Below, piece by piece: positions 54,087 to 63,158 of a DNA stretch of 64,000 nt. The DNA comes from Ideonella_A sakaiensis_A (GTDB lineage Bacteria > Pseudomonadota > Gammaproteobacteria > Burkholderiales > Burkholderiaceae_C): the NCBI RefSeq assembly GCF_048320135.1, contig NZ_CP182947.1, forward strand, positions 4,402,001-4,466,000, given 5' to 3'. Position 1 is the first letter of the stretch. Every line of letters begins with the position of its first letter. A program made the position numbers and the translations under genes. The notes below the pieces were generated by a model, which saw only the letters and a list, made by a program, of their open reading frames with translations, did not search any database and was not told the DNA's origin.

Positions 54087-54872
54087 CTATTCGGTGAACG
54101 CGACCGCGATGCCGCCGAGCGGCCCGTAGTCGACATGGAAGACATCGCCAGCGGCAACCGCGAGAGGTCGGGTGAAGGAGCCGCCGAGCAGGACCTGGCC
54201 GGGCTCCAGGCAGACGCCGCGCGAGCCGAAGCGATTCGCCAGCCAGGCCACGCCTGCTGCCGGATGCCCGAGAACGGCGGCCGCGACCCCGCTGTCCTCG
54301 ATGACTGCGTTCTTGTAGACGACGGCCCCGATCCAGCGCAGGTCCAGGTCCATCGGCCGCACCGGCCGGCCGCCGATGACCACGCCCGCGCTCGCGGCGT
54401 TGTCCGACAGCGTGTCGACGAAGTTGCGCGGCAGCTCGGTACGCGAATCGATCAGCTCCAGCGCCGGAACGACATGTTCGGTGGCACTGAGGACGTCGGA
54501 CACCGTGACGCCGGGTCCCTTCAGGGGGCGGTTCAGGATGAACGCGAGTTCGACCTCGACCCGCAATGCTTGGAACGGCGCGACCGAGATGCAATCCCCG
54601 TCCGCGTGGAACATGTCGTCGAGCAGGTGGCCGAAATCGGGCTCAGAGATCCCGGCGGCCGACTGCATCGCCTTTGACGTCAGGCCGATCTTGTAGCCGC
54701 GGACGCGGGCTCCGCTTTCGACCTTCATCGCGATCACCCGGCGCTGCACGTCGTACGCATCCTCGACGTCCATCTCTGGATGGCTGTCGGACAGCCGCGC
54801 CATCGGGCGGCGATCCTGTTCTGCCGCGAGAAGCTGCCGGGCAGCCGCCTGTCTCCGTTCTTCGCTGAGCAT
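54087..54872 (-). CDS. hpaH: 2-Oxo-hept-4-ene-1,7-dioate hydratase-like (HpaH)
   Basis: A 261-residue hydratase of the MhpD/HpaH type within the FAH superfamily: RVRGYKIGLTSKAMQSAAGI, the metal Glu residues in LRVEVELAFILNRPLKGPGV and FVDTLSDNAASAGVVIGGRP, and a C-terminal GGSFTRPLAVAAGDVFHVDY. It adds water to 2-oxo-hept-4-ene-1,7-dioate to give the HpaI aldolase substrate. It is the first gene of the long minus-strand operon, 124 bases from the divergent LysR gene. MhpD-like 2-oxopent-4-enoate hydratase is the main alternative; the FAH and HpaI genes favour HpaH. Confidence 0.87.
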   Translation of the reverse strand: MLSEERRQAAARQLLAAEQDRRPMARLSDSHPEMDVEDAYDVQRRVIAMKVESGARVRGYKIGLTSKAMQSAAGISEPDFGHLLDDMFHADGDCISVAPFQALRVEVELAFILNRPLKGPGVTVSDVLSATEHVVPALELIDSRTELPRNFVDTLSDNAASAGVVIGGRPVRPMDLDLRWIGAVVYKNAVIEDSGVAAAVLGHPAAGVAWLANRFGSRGVCLEPGQVLLGGSFTRPLAVAAGDVFHVDYGPLGGIAVAFTE

Positions 54873-54995
54873 TCTCTAGTTGCCCTCTGGGTGGAAGCCG
54901 CGTCCCAACATGGGTCCGCGATTGCTCTGGAATGGACTGTGGGCTATGCTGATAATTCAGACAAGCAATACTTCCTTAGCCACTTTTAAGATTTC

Positions 54996-55919
54996 GTGAA
55001 AAATCTTACCTTGCGCCAGTTGCGCGCTTTCCAGGCGGTCGCGGAGTCGGAAAGCTTCACGCTTGCCGCCGAGCGGCTGCACCTGACACCCGCGGCACTG
55101 AGCGGCCTAATCAAGGAGCTCGAGAATCAGCTCGGCGTCACGCTGTTCGACCGCAATACGCGGAAGGTCGGCCTGTCGGCGGTGGGCGCCGAGTTCCATC
55201 CGCTGACCGAACGGGTGCTGCAGGATCTCGACGATGCGGTCTCGAACATCACGCATTTGAAGGAGATGCGTCGAGGCATCGTGCGGCTTGCGGCGCCGGA
55301 GGTGATGTCGTGCACCCTGGTTCCGGCGGCGATGGCCGAATTTCGCGAGCGCTACCCGCAGGTCGAAGTGCGCTTCTTCGATGTGCCGCTCGAGGAGGTG
55401 ATCGAGCGCACGGCGCGCGGCGAGATCGACCTCGGGATTGCGCCCGGTTCGGTCACCAATCCAGAGATCGATCGGGTCCCGTTCATGAGAGCACCGCTGT
55501 GGCTAGCTGTACCTCGCAAACACGCGTTGGCACGCCGCTCGAAGGTGGCGTGGGAAGACGTCAAGGGACATACGTTCATCAGCTTCTTTCGCGGCTTCGC
55601 GCAATGGGCGCCGGCCCAGTTCGGTGCCCAGGGTGGCGACCTGCTCCCGCAGGATGTGCTCGCCGTAAGACGCATCAATACGGCACTGTCCATGGCCCAG
55701 GCGGGATTCGGCTTCACTGCATGCCCCGTGTATGCACGCGACCTGGCCGCGGGATTCGGCCTGTCGCTGGTGAGGCTCATTGGGCCGGAAGTTCGTCGCG
55801 AGTACGCCTTGCTGCTCCGGAAGGGGCACTCACCTCCACCTGCTGTAGAAGCGCTGCGGGACTTCCTGCTCAGCTTCTCACCAGCTTGGGCCGCGAGCTT
55901 TGCGAAGTCCAAGTCCTAG
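54996..55919 (+). CDS. LysR-family transcriptional regulator
   Basis: A 307-residue LysR regulator with GTG start 54996 (NLTLRQLRAFQAVAESESFT). The helix-turn-helix covers residues 4-62 (LAAERLHLTPAALSGLIKEL, then ENQLGVTLFDRNTR). The effector domain follows (GIVRLAAPEVMSCTLVPAAM). It is transcribed away from the hydratase gene at 54872, the classical divergent LysR arrangement, so it should control the whole P450/meta-cleavage operon. I saw no clean dyad in the 123-base spacer. It is followed by a gap of 179 bases before the convergent tctA gene. Confidence 0.92.
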   Translation: MKNLTLRQLRAFQAVAESESFTLAAERLHLTPAALSGLIKELENQLGVTLFDRNTRKVGLSAVGAEFHPLTERVLQDLDDAVSNITHLKEMRRGIVRLAAPEVMSCTLVPAAMAEFRERYPQVEVRFFDVPLEEVIERTARGEIDLGIAPGSVTNPEIDRVPFMRAPLWLAVPRKHALARRSKVAWEDVKGHTFISFFRGFAQWAPAQFGAQGGDLLPQDVLAVRRINTALSMAQAGFGFTACPVYARDLAAGFGLSLVRLIGPEVRREYALLLRKGHSPPPAVEALRDFLLSFSPAWAASFAKSKS

Positions 55920-56098
55920 CGATAGCGCACTAGGTCACATCGGAGGACGGCTTGGTAGCGGATAGCGTGGGTTCGTCTGCCCGCAGTGACTGACGGCAAC
56001 CGCTGCTTCATTAACACTGATACGTCGTCAATAAGGTCGCCTTGGACGATGGCCCGCCGCTACTTTGACCGTCCTTTGGATCCGATCTGCACCGTGAG

Positions 56099-57610
56099 TC
56101 AGTCCTCTTCCGCAAACGCGACTTCGCGCTGCTTCTTGATCGACGGCAGCGCGACGATCACCAGCAGCATCAACGCGACGAACAGCAGCGATGCCGACAG
56201 CGGCTTGGTTACGAAGGTTGTCCAGTCGCCGCGGCTCAGCAGCAACGCGCGGCGCAGGTTTTCCTCCATCATCGGCCCGAGGATGAAGCCGAGCAGCAGC
56301 GGCGCGGCCTCGCAGTTCAGCTTGTAGAGCAGGTAGCCGAAGACCGTGAAGCCGGCGGCGACGAAGAGGTCGAAATTGTTGTTGTTCAGCGTATACAGAC
56401 CGATGCCGCAGAACACGACGATCGCCGGGAACAGGAAGCGATAGGGCACCGTCAGCAGCCTGATCCAGATGCCGATCAGCGGCAGGTTCAGGATGATCAG
56501 CATGAAGTTGCCGACCCACATCGATGCGATCAGGCCCCAGAACAGCTCCGGGTTGCTGGTCATCACCTGCGGGCCCGGCTGGATGCCCTTGATCGTCATC
56601 GCGCCGATCATCAGCGCCATCACCGCATTCGACGGGATGCCGAGCGTCAGCATCGGGATGAAGCTGGTCTGCGAGCCGGCGTTGTTCGCGCTTTCCGGTC
56701 CGGCCACACCCTGGATCGCACCCTGGCCGAACGGCACCGACGGGTTTTTCACCAGCTTCTTCTCGAGCGTGTACGACGCGAACGACGACAGCAGCGCACC
56801 GCCACCGGGCAACACGCCGAGCACCGAACCGATTGCGGTACCGCGCAGCACCGACGGCCAGGCCTCCTGGAAATCCTTCTTGGTCGGCCACAGGCCCTTC
56901 ACGTCCTTCGTGAACACCTCGCGGTGCTCGGCGGGGCGTCCCAGGTTGGCGATGATCTCGCCGAAGCCGAAGATGCCCATCGCGATCACGACGAAGCCGA
57001 TGCCGTCGGTCAGTTCCGGGATGTCGAAGCTGTAACGCGGCACGCCGGAAATCACGTCGGTATTGATCTGGCCGAGCAGCAGGCCGAAGATGATCATGCC
57101 GATCGCCTTGATCAGCGAGCCCGAGGCCAGCACCACCGCGCCGATCAGGCCGAGCACCATCAGCGAGAAATATTCGGCCGGGCCGAACTTGAACGCGAGT
57201 TCGGTCAGCACCGGCGCGAAACCGGCGATCACCAGCGTCGCGACGCTGCCGGCAAAAAACGAGCCGAGGCCGGCGGCGGCCAGCGCAGGGCCGGCACGGC
57301 CCTTGCGCGCCATCGCGTAACCGTCGATCGCGGTCACCACCGACGAGGCTTCACCAGGCACGTTGATCAGGATCGCGGTGGTCGAGCCGCCGTACTGCGC
57401 GCCGTAATAGATGCCGGCCAGCATGATCAGCGCCGGCGTGGCGTCGAGCGCATAGACGGTCGGCAGCAGCATCGCGATCGTCGCCAGCGGGCCGAGGCCC
57501 GGCAGCACGCCGATCAAGGTGCCGAGCAACGCGCCGAGCAGCGCGTAGCCGAGGTTCTGCAGCGAGACCGCGACGGTCAGGCCGAGATAGAGGTTACTCA
57601 GGAGTTCCAT
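56099..57610 (-). CDS. tctA: Tripartite tricarboxylate transporter large membrane subunit TctA
   Basis: A 503-residue TctA paralogue of the 12957 gene: ALLGALLGTLIGVLPGLGPL, YYGAQYGGSTTAILINVPGE and the second-half LPGGGALLSSFASYTLEKKL are present. The protein has about twelve membrane segments. It follows tctB by 10 bases and is the last gene of the six-gene minus-strand run that begins at 61484. It forms the membrane channel used by the receptor at 58291. Convergent LysR gene downstream. Confidence 0.95.
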   Translation of the reverse strand: MELLSNLYLGLTVAVSLQNLGYALLGALLGTLIGVLPGLGPLATIAMLLPTVYALDATPALIMLAGIYYGAQYGGSTTAILINVPGEASSVVTAIDGYAMARKGRAGPALAAAGLGSFFAGSVATLVIAGFAPVLTELAFKFGPAEYFSLMVLGLIGAVVLASGSLIKAIGMIIFGLLLGQINTDVISGVPRYSFDIPELTDGIGFVVIAMGIFGFGEIIANLGRPAEHREVFTKDVKGLWPTKKDFQEAWPSVLRGTAIGSVLGVLPGGGALLSSFASYTLEKKLVKNPSVPFGQGAIQGVAGPESANNAGSQTSFIPMLTLGIPSNAVMALMIGAMTIKGIQPGPQVMTSNPELFWGLIASMWVGNFMLIILNLPLIGIWIRLLTVPYRFLFPAIVVFCGIGLYTLNNNNFDLFVAAGFTVFGYLLYKLNCEAAPLLLGFILGPMMEENLRRALLLSRGDWTTFVTKPLSASLLFVALMLLVIVALPSIKKQREVAFAEED

Positions 57611-57620
57611 TTGCGCAGCC

Positions 57621-58076
57621 TCAGCCGATGAAGGTGGGCCACAGCGGGATCACCAGGTTCAATCCGTAGATGAAGACCGCCCAGCTGCCGATCGTCAGGA
57701 TCGCGGCATTGAGCAGCACCTCGCCGAGGTGGAATTCGTCACCGGCGAGCGCCGAGGTCAGCACCAGCAGCGGCAGCGCGATCGCCATGCCGAGGTGCGG
57801 CAGCGTAAACGCGAACAGGATGATCGAGCCGACGATGATCGACAACGGCTTCCATGCGATCTTGCCGATCGGGCCTTCGTGTTTGGACGCCAGCGAACCG
57901 ACCAGCACCATCGCGCCGATGATCGCCAGCAGCAGGCCGAGGCCGAACGGGAAATAGCCCGGACCGGGCCGTGCCGCGGAGCCGAAGCTGTAATTCGTTG
58001 CGCCGACGCTGAAGCCGAGCCCGACCACGATGTACAGGACCCCGCTCCAGAAGTCCTGCTGGTTCTTGATTCGCAT
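57621..58076 (-). CDS. tctB: Tripartite tricarboxylate transporter small membrane subunit TctB
   Basis: A 151-residue TctB with four membrane segments. The N-terminus (NQQDFWSGVLYIVVGLGFSV) followed by GPGYFPFGLGLLLAIIGAMV is the family pattern. It lies directly upstream of tctA, and 214 bases after the Bug receptor stop; the spacer holds no gene I can support. Its size and topology are standard. Confidence 0.92.
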   Translation of the reverse strand: MRIKNQQDFWSGVLYIVVGLGFSVGATNYSFGSAARPGPGYFPFGLGLLLAIIGAMVLVGSLASKHEGPIGKIAWKPLSIIVGSIILFAFTLPHLGMAIALPLLVLTSALAGDEFHLGEVLLNAAILTIGSWAVFIYGLNLVIPLWPTFIG

Positions 58077-58290
58077 GTTGTCTCGGTCGCTTCGTGATCA
58101 AGGCGGACATGATCCGACAGCTCGTTCATTCGATCGGATTCCGTCGCCGATCGCAGCGGCCGGAGCGACACTCGTCGGCGGGTTCGAGAAAACGCACGCC
58201 TGTGCGAGATCGATGATCAGAGTTCTGACAGCTTGGCCGTGTCCCTCCGGCCCGGCGTCATGACGAAACCGCCCCAGCGCCGTCCGCGCG

Positions 58291-59250
58291 TCATTGCGAG
58301 ATTGCGTTGGTGCTGATCACCTCGGCCCACCGCTTGCCTTCGGCGGTCAGCCAGGTGCTGGTCTTGCCGGCATCCATCCAGGTTGCGGTCATGCCGCGGT
58401 CGGCCATGCCTTTCTGGAATTCTGGATTGGCGACAACCTTCGACAGTGCGGTTCCAAGCTTGGCCACCTGCGCATCGGCGAGCTTTGCGGGCGCCATCAG
58501 CAAGTAGGCCTGCTCGACGACGAATTCCTTGTAGCCGGCTTCGGCAAGCGTCGGCACATCGGGCAACTGCGGCACGCGTTTCGGGCTCGATACCGCCAGC
58601 GCGCGCAGCTTGCCGCCCTGCACCTGCGGCAATGCACCTGGCAGCACGAGGAAGGAGCTGTCGACCTGCTGGCCGATCAGCGCGGTCATCGCCGGCGCGC
58701 CGCCCTGGAAGGGAACGTGCAAGGTCTTCATGCCGGCGAGTTGCGCAAAATACGCCATCGCGAGATGGCCGCCCGAGCCGACGCCGCCAGACGCATAGGT
58801 CAGCTCGCGCTTCCTGCCTTCGGCGACAAAATCGGCCAGCGTCTTGATCGGGCTGGCAGCGGGCACCACCAGCAGTTGCGGCAGCGTGGCGACCATTCCG
58901 ATCGGCTTCAGGTCCGACGGCTTGAAGCCGGCAGTCTTGTACAGCGATGGATTGACGGTGATGACGCCATCGGCGGCCATCAGCAGCGTGTTGCCGTCCG
59001 CTGCGGCATTGACGACCGCGACCGCGCCGATGTTGCCGTTTGCGCCACCGCGGTTGTCGACGATCAGGTCACGCCCGAGCGTGGTCTTCAGCTGCTCGGC
59101 GAGCAGCCGGCCGGTGTAGTCGAGTGCACCGCCGGGCGGGAACGGGACAACGAGGCGGATCGGGTCTTCGGCGAAGGCCGGTGCCGCGCAGGCGGCGCTC
59201 GCGATCAGCGCGAGAAATTGGCGGCGGACGATATTCGACAGCTTGGTCAT
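58291..59250 (-). CDS. Bug-family solute receptor of the TctAB operon
   Basis: A 319-residue receptor starting at ATG 59250 (TKLSNIVRRQFLALIASAAC, signal peptide ending near AFAE) with GGAG upstream. The mature DPIRLVVPFPPGGALDYTGR and NRGGANGNIGAVAVVNAA are Bug motifs. It precedes tctB/tctA on the same strand and follows the SDR gene, making this one of two complete TTT transporters in the window. The catabolic genes upstream suggest the ligand may be a cyclic polyhydroxy acid such as quinate or shikimate; this is inference. Confidence 0.92.
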   Translation of the reverse strand: MTKLSNIVRRQFLALIASAACAAPAFAEDPIRLVVPFPPGGALDYTGRLLAEQLKTTLGRDLIVDNRGGANGNIGAVAVVNAAADGNTLLMAADGVITVNPSLYKTAGFKPSDLKPIGMVATLPQLLVVPAASPIKTLADFVAEGRKRELTYASGGVGSGGHLAMAYFAQLAGMKTLHVPFQGGAPAMTALIGQQVDSSFLVLPGALPQVQGGKLRALAVSSPKRVPQLPDVPTLAEAGYKEFVVEQAYLLMAPAKLADAQVAKLGTALSKVVANPEFQKGMADRGMTATWMDAGKTSTWLTAEGKRWAEVISTNAISQ

Positions 59251-59308
59251 GGTCTGGTCTCCTTCGATGTGATTGGATAAATAACCGGATGGGGCAGGGG
59301 TCGGGCAA

Positions 59309-60091
59309 CTACTTGTTTGCGCCGCCGAGCGGTGCCAACTGGCTGCCGCCACAGACATGGATCACCTCGGCAGTGATATAGGCGGCGCCCGGTGACAGCA
59401 GGAAGGCAACGGTGTTGGCCACGTCCTGCGGCGTCGCCAGGCGGCCGAGCGGTGTCTGGTTGATCTGGCGCTCGGCCATCGCGCCAAAAAATTCCTCGCT
59501 GCGGCCGTCCATCGTGAAGGCCGACGGGATCAATCCCGGCGCGACCGCGTTCGCGGTGACGTTGAACGGTGCGAGCTCGCGTGCGATCGACCGCGTGAGG
59601 CCGACCACGCCGGCCTTGCCTGCCGCATAGGCCGGTGGTCCGCCGGCGACCCAGGCACGCGACGCGATGTTGACGACGCTGCCGGATTGCTGACGCTCCC
59701 AGTACGGAATCACCTGCTGGCACAACACCGCCGGCCCGCGCAGGTTGACGGCCATCATGTGGTCCCATTTGTCGGGGTCGAAATCGCGCAGCGATCCGCG
59801 ATGGTTGACAGCGGCGTTGTTGACCAGGTTATCGATGCGGCCGAATCGTTCGCCGACCAGCGCGACCAGCGCGGCGATGCTCGCGTTGTCGCCCATGTCG
59901 ACGCGGGCAGGCAGCAGTTGCTGTCCATCGGCGAGCGGAATCTTCGACGCCAGCGCGTCGGCGCGACCAATGTCGAGGTCGGCCAGCACGACGTGCATGC
60001 CGTCCTCGGCGAGCCGTTCAGTGATCGCGCTGCCGAGCGCACCGCATGCGCCGGTGACGATGGCGACCGGGCGTTGTGTACTTGTATTCAT
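59309..60091 (-). CDS. SDR-family oxidoreductase
   Basis: A 260-residue classical SDR, ATG 60091. TGACGALGSAI is the nucleotide-binding motif, NNAAVNHRG the NNAG variant, and active-site Ser and Tyr/Lys lie in IASRAWVAGGPPAYAAGK. IHVCGGSQLAPLGG is the C-terminus. In an operon with a dehydroquinase-like protein and a TIM-barrel dehydratase candidate it may oxidise an alicyclic polyol acid, for instance a quinate- or shikimate-type hydroxyl. Confidence 0.9.
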   Translation of the reverse strand: MNTSTQRPVAIVTGACGALGSAITERLAEDGMHVVLADLDIGRADALASKIPLADGQQLLPARVDMGDNASIAALVALVGERFGRIDNLVNNAAVNHRGSLRDFDPDKWDHMMAVNLRGPAVLCQQVIPYWERQQSGSVVNIASRAWVAGGPPAYAAGKAGVVGLTRSIARELAPFNVTANAVAPGLIPSAFTMDGRSEEFFGAMAERQINQTPLGRLATPQDVANTVAFLLSPGAAYITAEVIHVCGGSQLAPLGGANK

Positions 60092-60125
60092 GGCTTGGTT
60101 GTTGGTGATGGATGAGTTGGGGCCG

Positions 60126-60599
60126 TCATGCAAGGGCTGCGCGCCGCGCCAGGTGCGACAGCGCGACCGAATAACCTTCGATGCCCATGCCGGTGACCAC
60201 GACGTCGGCTGCCTCGGCATAGAGGTCGGTGCGCCCGGGCTTGGCGAGCTTGTAGACGGCAGAGATATGAACCACCGCGACCGGCACACCGGCTTCGGCA
60301 ACCGCTTGTGCGAGCGAGCGGCCATAAGGCGTCAGGCTGGCCGGGTTGATCACGATGCCGTCGATCGCATCGACGCGTTCATGCAGCCAGTCGACCAGCA
60401 CGCCTTCGTGGTTCGACTGCATGCATTCGACGTCGATGTCGAGGTTGCGCGCCAGTGCATCGAGTTGCTCGTCGGTCTGCGCGAGCGTGGTGCTGCCGTA
60501 GCGCGCCGGATCGCGTGTGCCGAGGCGGTTCAGGTTCGGGCCATGGATGACGACGAAGCGCCGTTTCGTTGCTGCGGGTTGGGTGGTGGTCGAATTCAT
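60126..60599 (-). CDS. Type II 3-dehydroquinate dehydratase-like protein
   Basis: A 157-residue AroQ-fold protein. GPNLNRLGTRDPARYG retains the catalytic Arg (R29) and Tyr (Y34), and QSNHEG is intact. However, the substrate loop usually written NPGAYTHTS is here NPASLTPYG (85-93), losing its His, and the EVHISN block is VVHISA (109-114), losing its Glu. It is thus a divergent dehydroquinase, perhaps acting on a related substrate. Biosynthetic AroQ is normally elsewhere; the gene context here is catabolic and includes a TTT transporter, SDR and TIM-barrel enzyme. Confidence 0.8.
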   Translation of the reverse strand: MNSTTTQPAATKRRFVVIHGPNLNRLGTRDPARYGSTTLAQTDEQLDALARNLDIDVECMQSNHEGVLVDWLHERVDAIDGIVINPASLTPYGRSLAQAVAEAGVPVAVVHISAVYKLAKPGRTDLYAEAADVVVTGMGIEGYSVALSHLARRAALA

Positions 60600-60623
60600 G
60601 ATCTTTCCGAACAGCGTCGAAGG

Positions 60624-61484
60624 TCAGCGGGTGTGCCGCGAGTGCGCATCGCTGATCCAGCGTTGCAGCAGCATGTGGTTGCGTGTCAGCTTGTCGAGGT
60701 CGGTCTGTCTGGTGCTGAAATCCTCGGCGCTGATCCAGCCTGCAAAGCCGGCATCGACGAGTGCGGCAACGATGCCCGGCAGATCGAGCTGGCCTTCGTC
60801 CATCGGGCACCAGTGCCATTGCCACGGTCGGCCTGCGCCGGGCGACAACCAGACTGCGTTCTTGATCTGCACATGGGTCAGTCGGTCGCCGATCAGTTCG
60901 AGCGCGAGCGGCGGATGCTCGAAGCCTTCGACCGCCAGGTTGCCGATGTCGTAGAGCACACCGACGGCTGCCGTGTCGATGCCATCGAGCATGCGCAATG
61001 CCATTGCCGCGCTCGGGCAGACGGTGGCCTGATGCACCTCGAGCGCAAAGCGGACGCGGTGGCGCAGCAACACCGGCTCGAGGTCGGACAACCAGCGCCG
61101 CATCCGCTCGATCGCCGGCCGGTACGGGCCGGGTTCCCTCGTCGACGGCGCCCAGACGCGGATGCGTGAGACACCGATGTCGGCAGCGATGCCGATCAGG
61201 TCCTCCGCGGCAGCAATGTCACCGACCGTCAGGTAGGGGCTCAGGCCGACGATCGACAGGCCTGCGTCGGCACAACGTGCCGCGATCTCTTGCAAGGCAC
61301 CAGCGTTCTGCGCGACGGTGCAGCGGTTGTTGCTGCGGAAGTTCCAGCCAGACGCTTCATCGAGCCGATCGACATCGTCGCTGACCCGCCACTCGATGCC
61401 GGCGTAGCCACTGCTGGCGGCCGCCGCGATCAGCTCGGCGGGCGTCAGCGAAGGTGTCGAGGCACTGGAGACGGCGAGTTGCAT
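60624..61484 (-). CDS. TIM-barrel isomerase/epimerase/dehydratase (AP-endonuclease-2 family)
   Basis: A 286-residue xylose-isomerase-like TIM barrel; ATG 61484 (QLAVSSASTPSLTPAELIAA) is preferred over 61547. Likely metal residues lie in FALEVHQATV, VLYDIGNLA, HVQIKNAVW and GWISAEDFS. The family includes sugar-phosphate isomerases, epimerases and 3-dehydroshikimate dehydratases (AsbF/QuiC-like). The neighbouring dehydroquinase-like and SDR genes make a dehydroshikimate-dehydratase-type role attractive, giving protocatechuate, but isomerization cannot be excluded. First gene of the minus-strand run. Confidence 0.85.
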   Translation of the reverse strand: MQLAVSSASTPSLTPAELIAAAASSGYAGIEWRVSDDVDRLDEASGWNFRSNNRCTVAQNAGALQEIAARCADAGLSIVGLSPYLTVGDIAAAEDLIGIAADIGVSRIRVWAPSTREPGPYRPAIERMRRWLSDLEPVLLRHRVRFALEVHQATVCPSAAMALRMLDGIDTAAVGVLYDIGNLAVEGFEHPPLALELIGDRLTHVQIKNAVWLSPGAGRPWQWHWCPMDEGQLDLPGIVAALVDAGFAGWISAEDFSTRQTDLDKLTRNHMLLQRWISDAHSRHTR

Positions 61485-61540
61485 GGTGTGGTCGGATCGG
61501 GACGGGTGTGGCGGCGTGAGGTCACTGTATGTGGAGTGAT

Positions 61541-61595
61541 CGCTCATGTAAAACGACGATTCGGCCCGGTTAACATGACCAAACGATCATGTAAC
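61541..61595. promoter_or_regulatory. Candidate LysR operator between divergent genes
   Basis: TCATGTAA occurs at 61544-61551 and 61587-61594. An inverted partner at 61569-61578 (GTTAACATGA) pairs with TCATGTAAC at 61587-61595 except for one extra base. Three half-sites within 55 bases, just before the LysR start at 61605, fit a LysR binding region. Confidence 0.5.
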
Positions 61596-61604
61596 GCTTT
61601 CGCG

Positions 61605-62513
61605 ATGAACCTGAATGCCATCTCGCTGCGCCATATCCGCGTCTTTCTGGTGATCGTCCGCGAGCGCAGCCTGCGCCGCGCCGCGCAGGCGCTGCACATC
61701 ACCGAATCGGCGGTGTCGAAATCACTGCGCGAGCTCGAGAATGCGGTCGGTGTCCGGCTGCTGCAGCGCGATCGCCGCGGCGCGACGCCGACGCCGGCCG
61801 GCGAGACCTTCCACCGCCATGCGACACAAGGCGCGGCCAGCCTCGCGCTGGCATTCGAGGCGGTGCAGCGGCGGCGCGAACCGCGCGAGCCATTACGCGT
61901 CGGTGCGCTGCCTACCGCTGCCGCGTTTGTGGTTCGGATTGGCGTGCAGCGCATGTTCGAGCGCTACGACGACATCGCGGTGCATGTCGAATCGGGGCAC
62001 TACGAGCAGCTCGTCGCCCGGCTGCGCGCGGCCGATATCGACCTGATCATCGGGCGCATGGTCTCGCGCGACATGGTCGGACTGTCGTTCGAGCTGCTGT
62101 TCGACGAGGACATCGTCGCGGTGGTGCGCCGAGACCATCCGCTTGCCGGTGCAACGATGGTTTCGATCGATGCGCTTGCAGACTACCTGCTGATCACGCC
62201 GTCACCCGGCACCCAGGTGCGCGCGGTGGTCGACAGCTATCTGTTTGCCAGCGCGTCGCGACCGCTGCTGCGCCACCTCGATACGCAGAGCGAAACCTTC
62301 GCGCGCGCGTGGACGCTGGAATCAGATGCCGTCTGGTTCGCTCCGCGCGGCCTCGTGACGCCCGACCTCGAGCATGGCCTCGTCTCCGAACTGCCGCTGA
62401 CCAGCCCGCTGCTGCGCGCGCCGTTCGGCATCACGACGATGACCGATGTACCGCGCACCCGGGCTGCAGCCGTCTTCATCGAGATCGTGCGCGGTGTCGC
62501 GGCAGAGCAATAG
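61605..62513 (+). CDS. LysR-family transcriptional regulator
   Basis: A 302-residue LysR protein; ATG 61605 (NLNAISLRHIRVFLVIVRER) aligns better with the family than ATG 61575. The helix-turn-helix is LRRAAQALHITESAVSKSLR (residues about 22-42). The effector domain resembles the PcaQ/GalR-type aromatic-acid group (PLRVGALPTAAAFVVRIGVQ). It diverges from the TIM-barrel gene with an obvious half-site array between, so it should regulate the whole SDR/dehydroquinase/TTT run. Confidence 0.93.
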   Translation: MNLNAISLRHIRVFLVIVRERSLRRAAQALHITESAVSKSLRELENAVGVRLLQRDRRGATPTPAGETFHRHATQGAASLALAFEAVQRRREPREPLRVGALPTAAAFVVRIGVQRMFERYDDIAVHVESGHYEQLVARLRAADIDLIIGRMVSRDMVGLSFELLFDEDIVAVVRRDHPLAGATMVSIDALADYLLITPSPGTQVRAVVDSYLFASASRPLLRHLDTQSETFARAWTLESDAVWFAPRGLVTPDLEHGLVSELPLTSPLLRAPFGITTMTDVPRTRAAAVFIEIVRGVAAEQ

Positions 62514-63158
62514 CGCGGTTAAAGGGTTCAACCGATCGCCTGCGCAACTTCCCCATGTCTCTGCTGGGCGACAGCGAGAACGTGTCCTTGCCTGCGGCCC
62601 GCATCGCAATGGAAGGGGAAATCAACAGATGCCCTCTCCGGTCATCATGTTGAAGCACAGGCGGGCCCTGGTTCAAAAGAGACTGCACTTCCCGCCGGTC
62701 GCAATGTCGGCAACAGACTGGTTGCTGTCGTTCGATCCCTTGGTTTGAACGTCGGTGGCGGCGCCAACCGGCCATTCACGCTTGATTCCTCGATCGACCG
62801 CTGCACCTTCGTCACCGGTCACTCGACTGCGGTCGGTAGCGAAGCCGATCGCGAATGACTCCCTTCGCCAGAGTTGAACGGCTGGATCCGTAGCTGTCTC
62901 TCAAGCTCAGCAAGACCGGCCTTTCGTGATCAGTCCTTTCGGGCCATCAGGGAGCCGTCATCGCCGTTGGACGAGTGTTGCGTGAGGCTGAATCCGTCAT
63001 TCGGTCATCGGTCCGAACGGCCTTGCTGCGACTTTTCGACCTTTGAGGATCACAGCCTCGACTGATTGTTGAACTCTGGATCGTCCAACAGCCGATCAGC
63101 CGATGCTGGAAACCGGTTGAACGTCCACCGGTGGATGAATCCAGTCTGTCCCTTGGAC
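62514..63158. other. 645-base gap without a supportable gene
   Basis: No coding region with a recognisable family. AACCGGCCATTCACG at 62766-62780 resembles stretches at 20771 and 30771. The composition looks like decayed or relic sequence. Confidence 0.45.
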
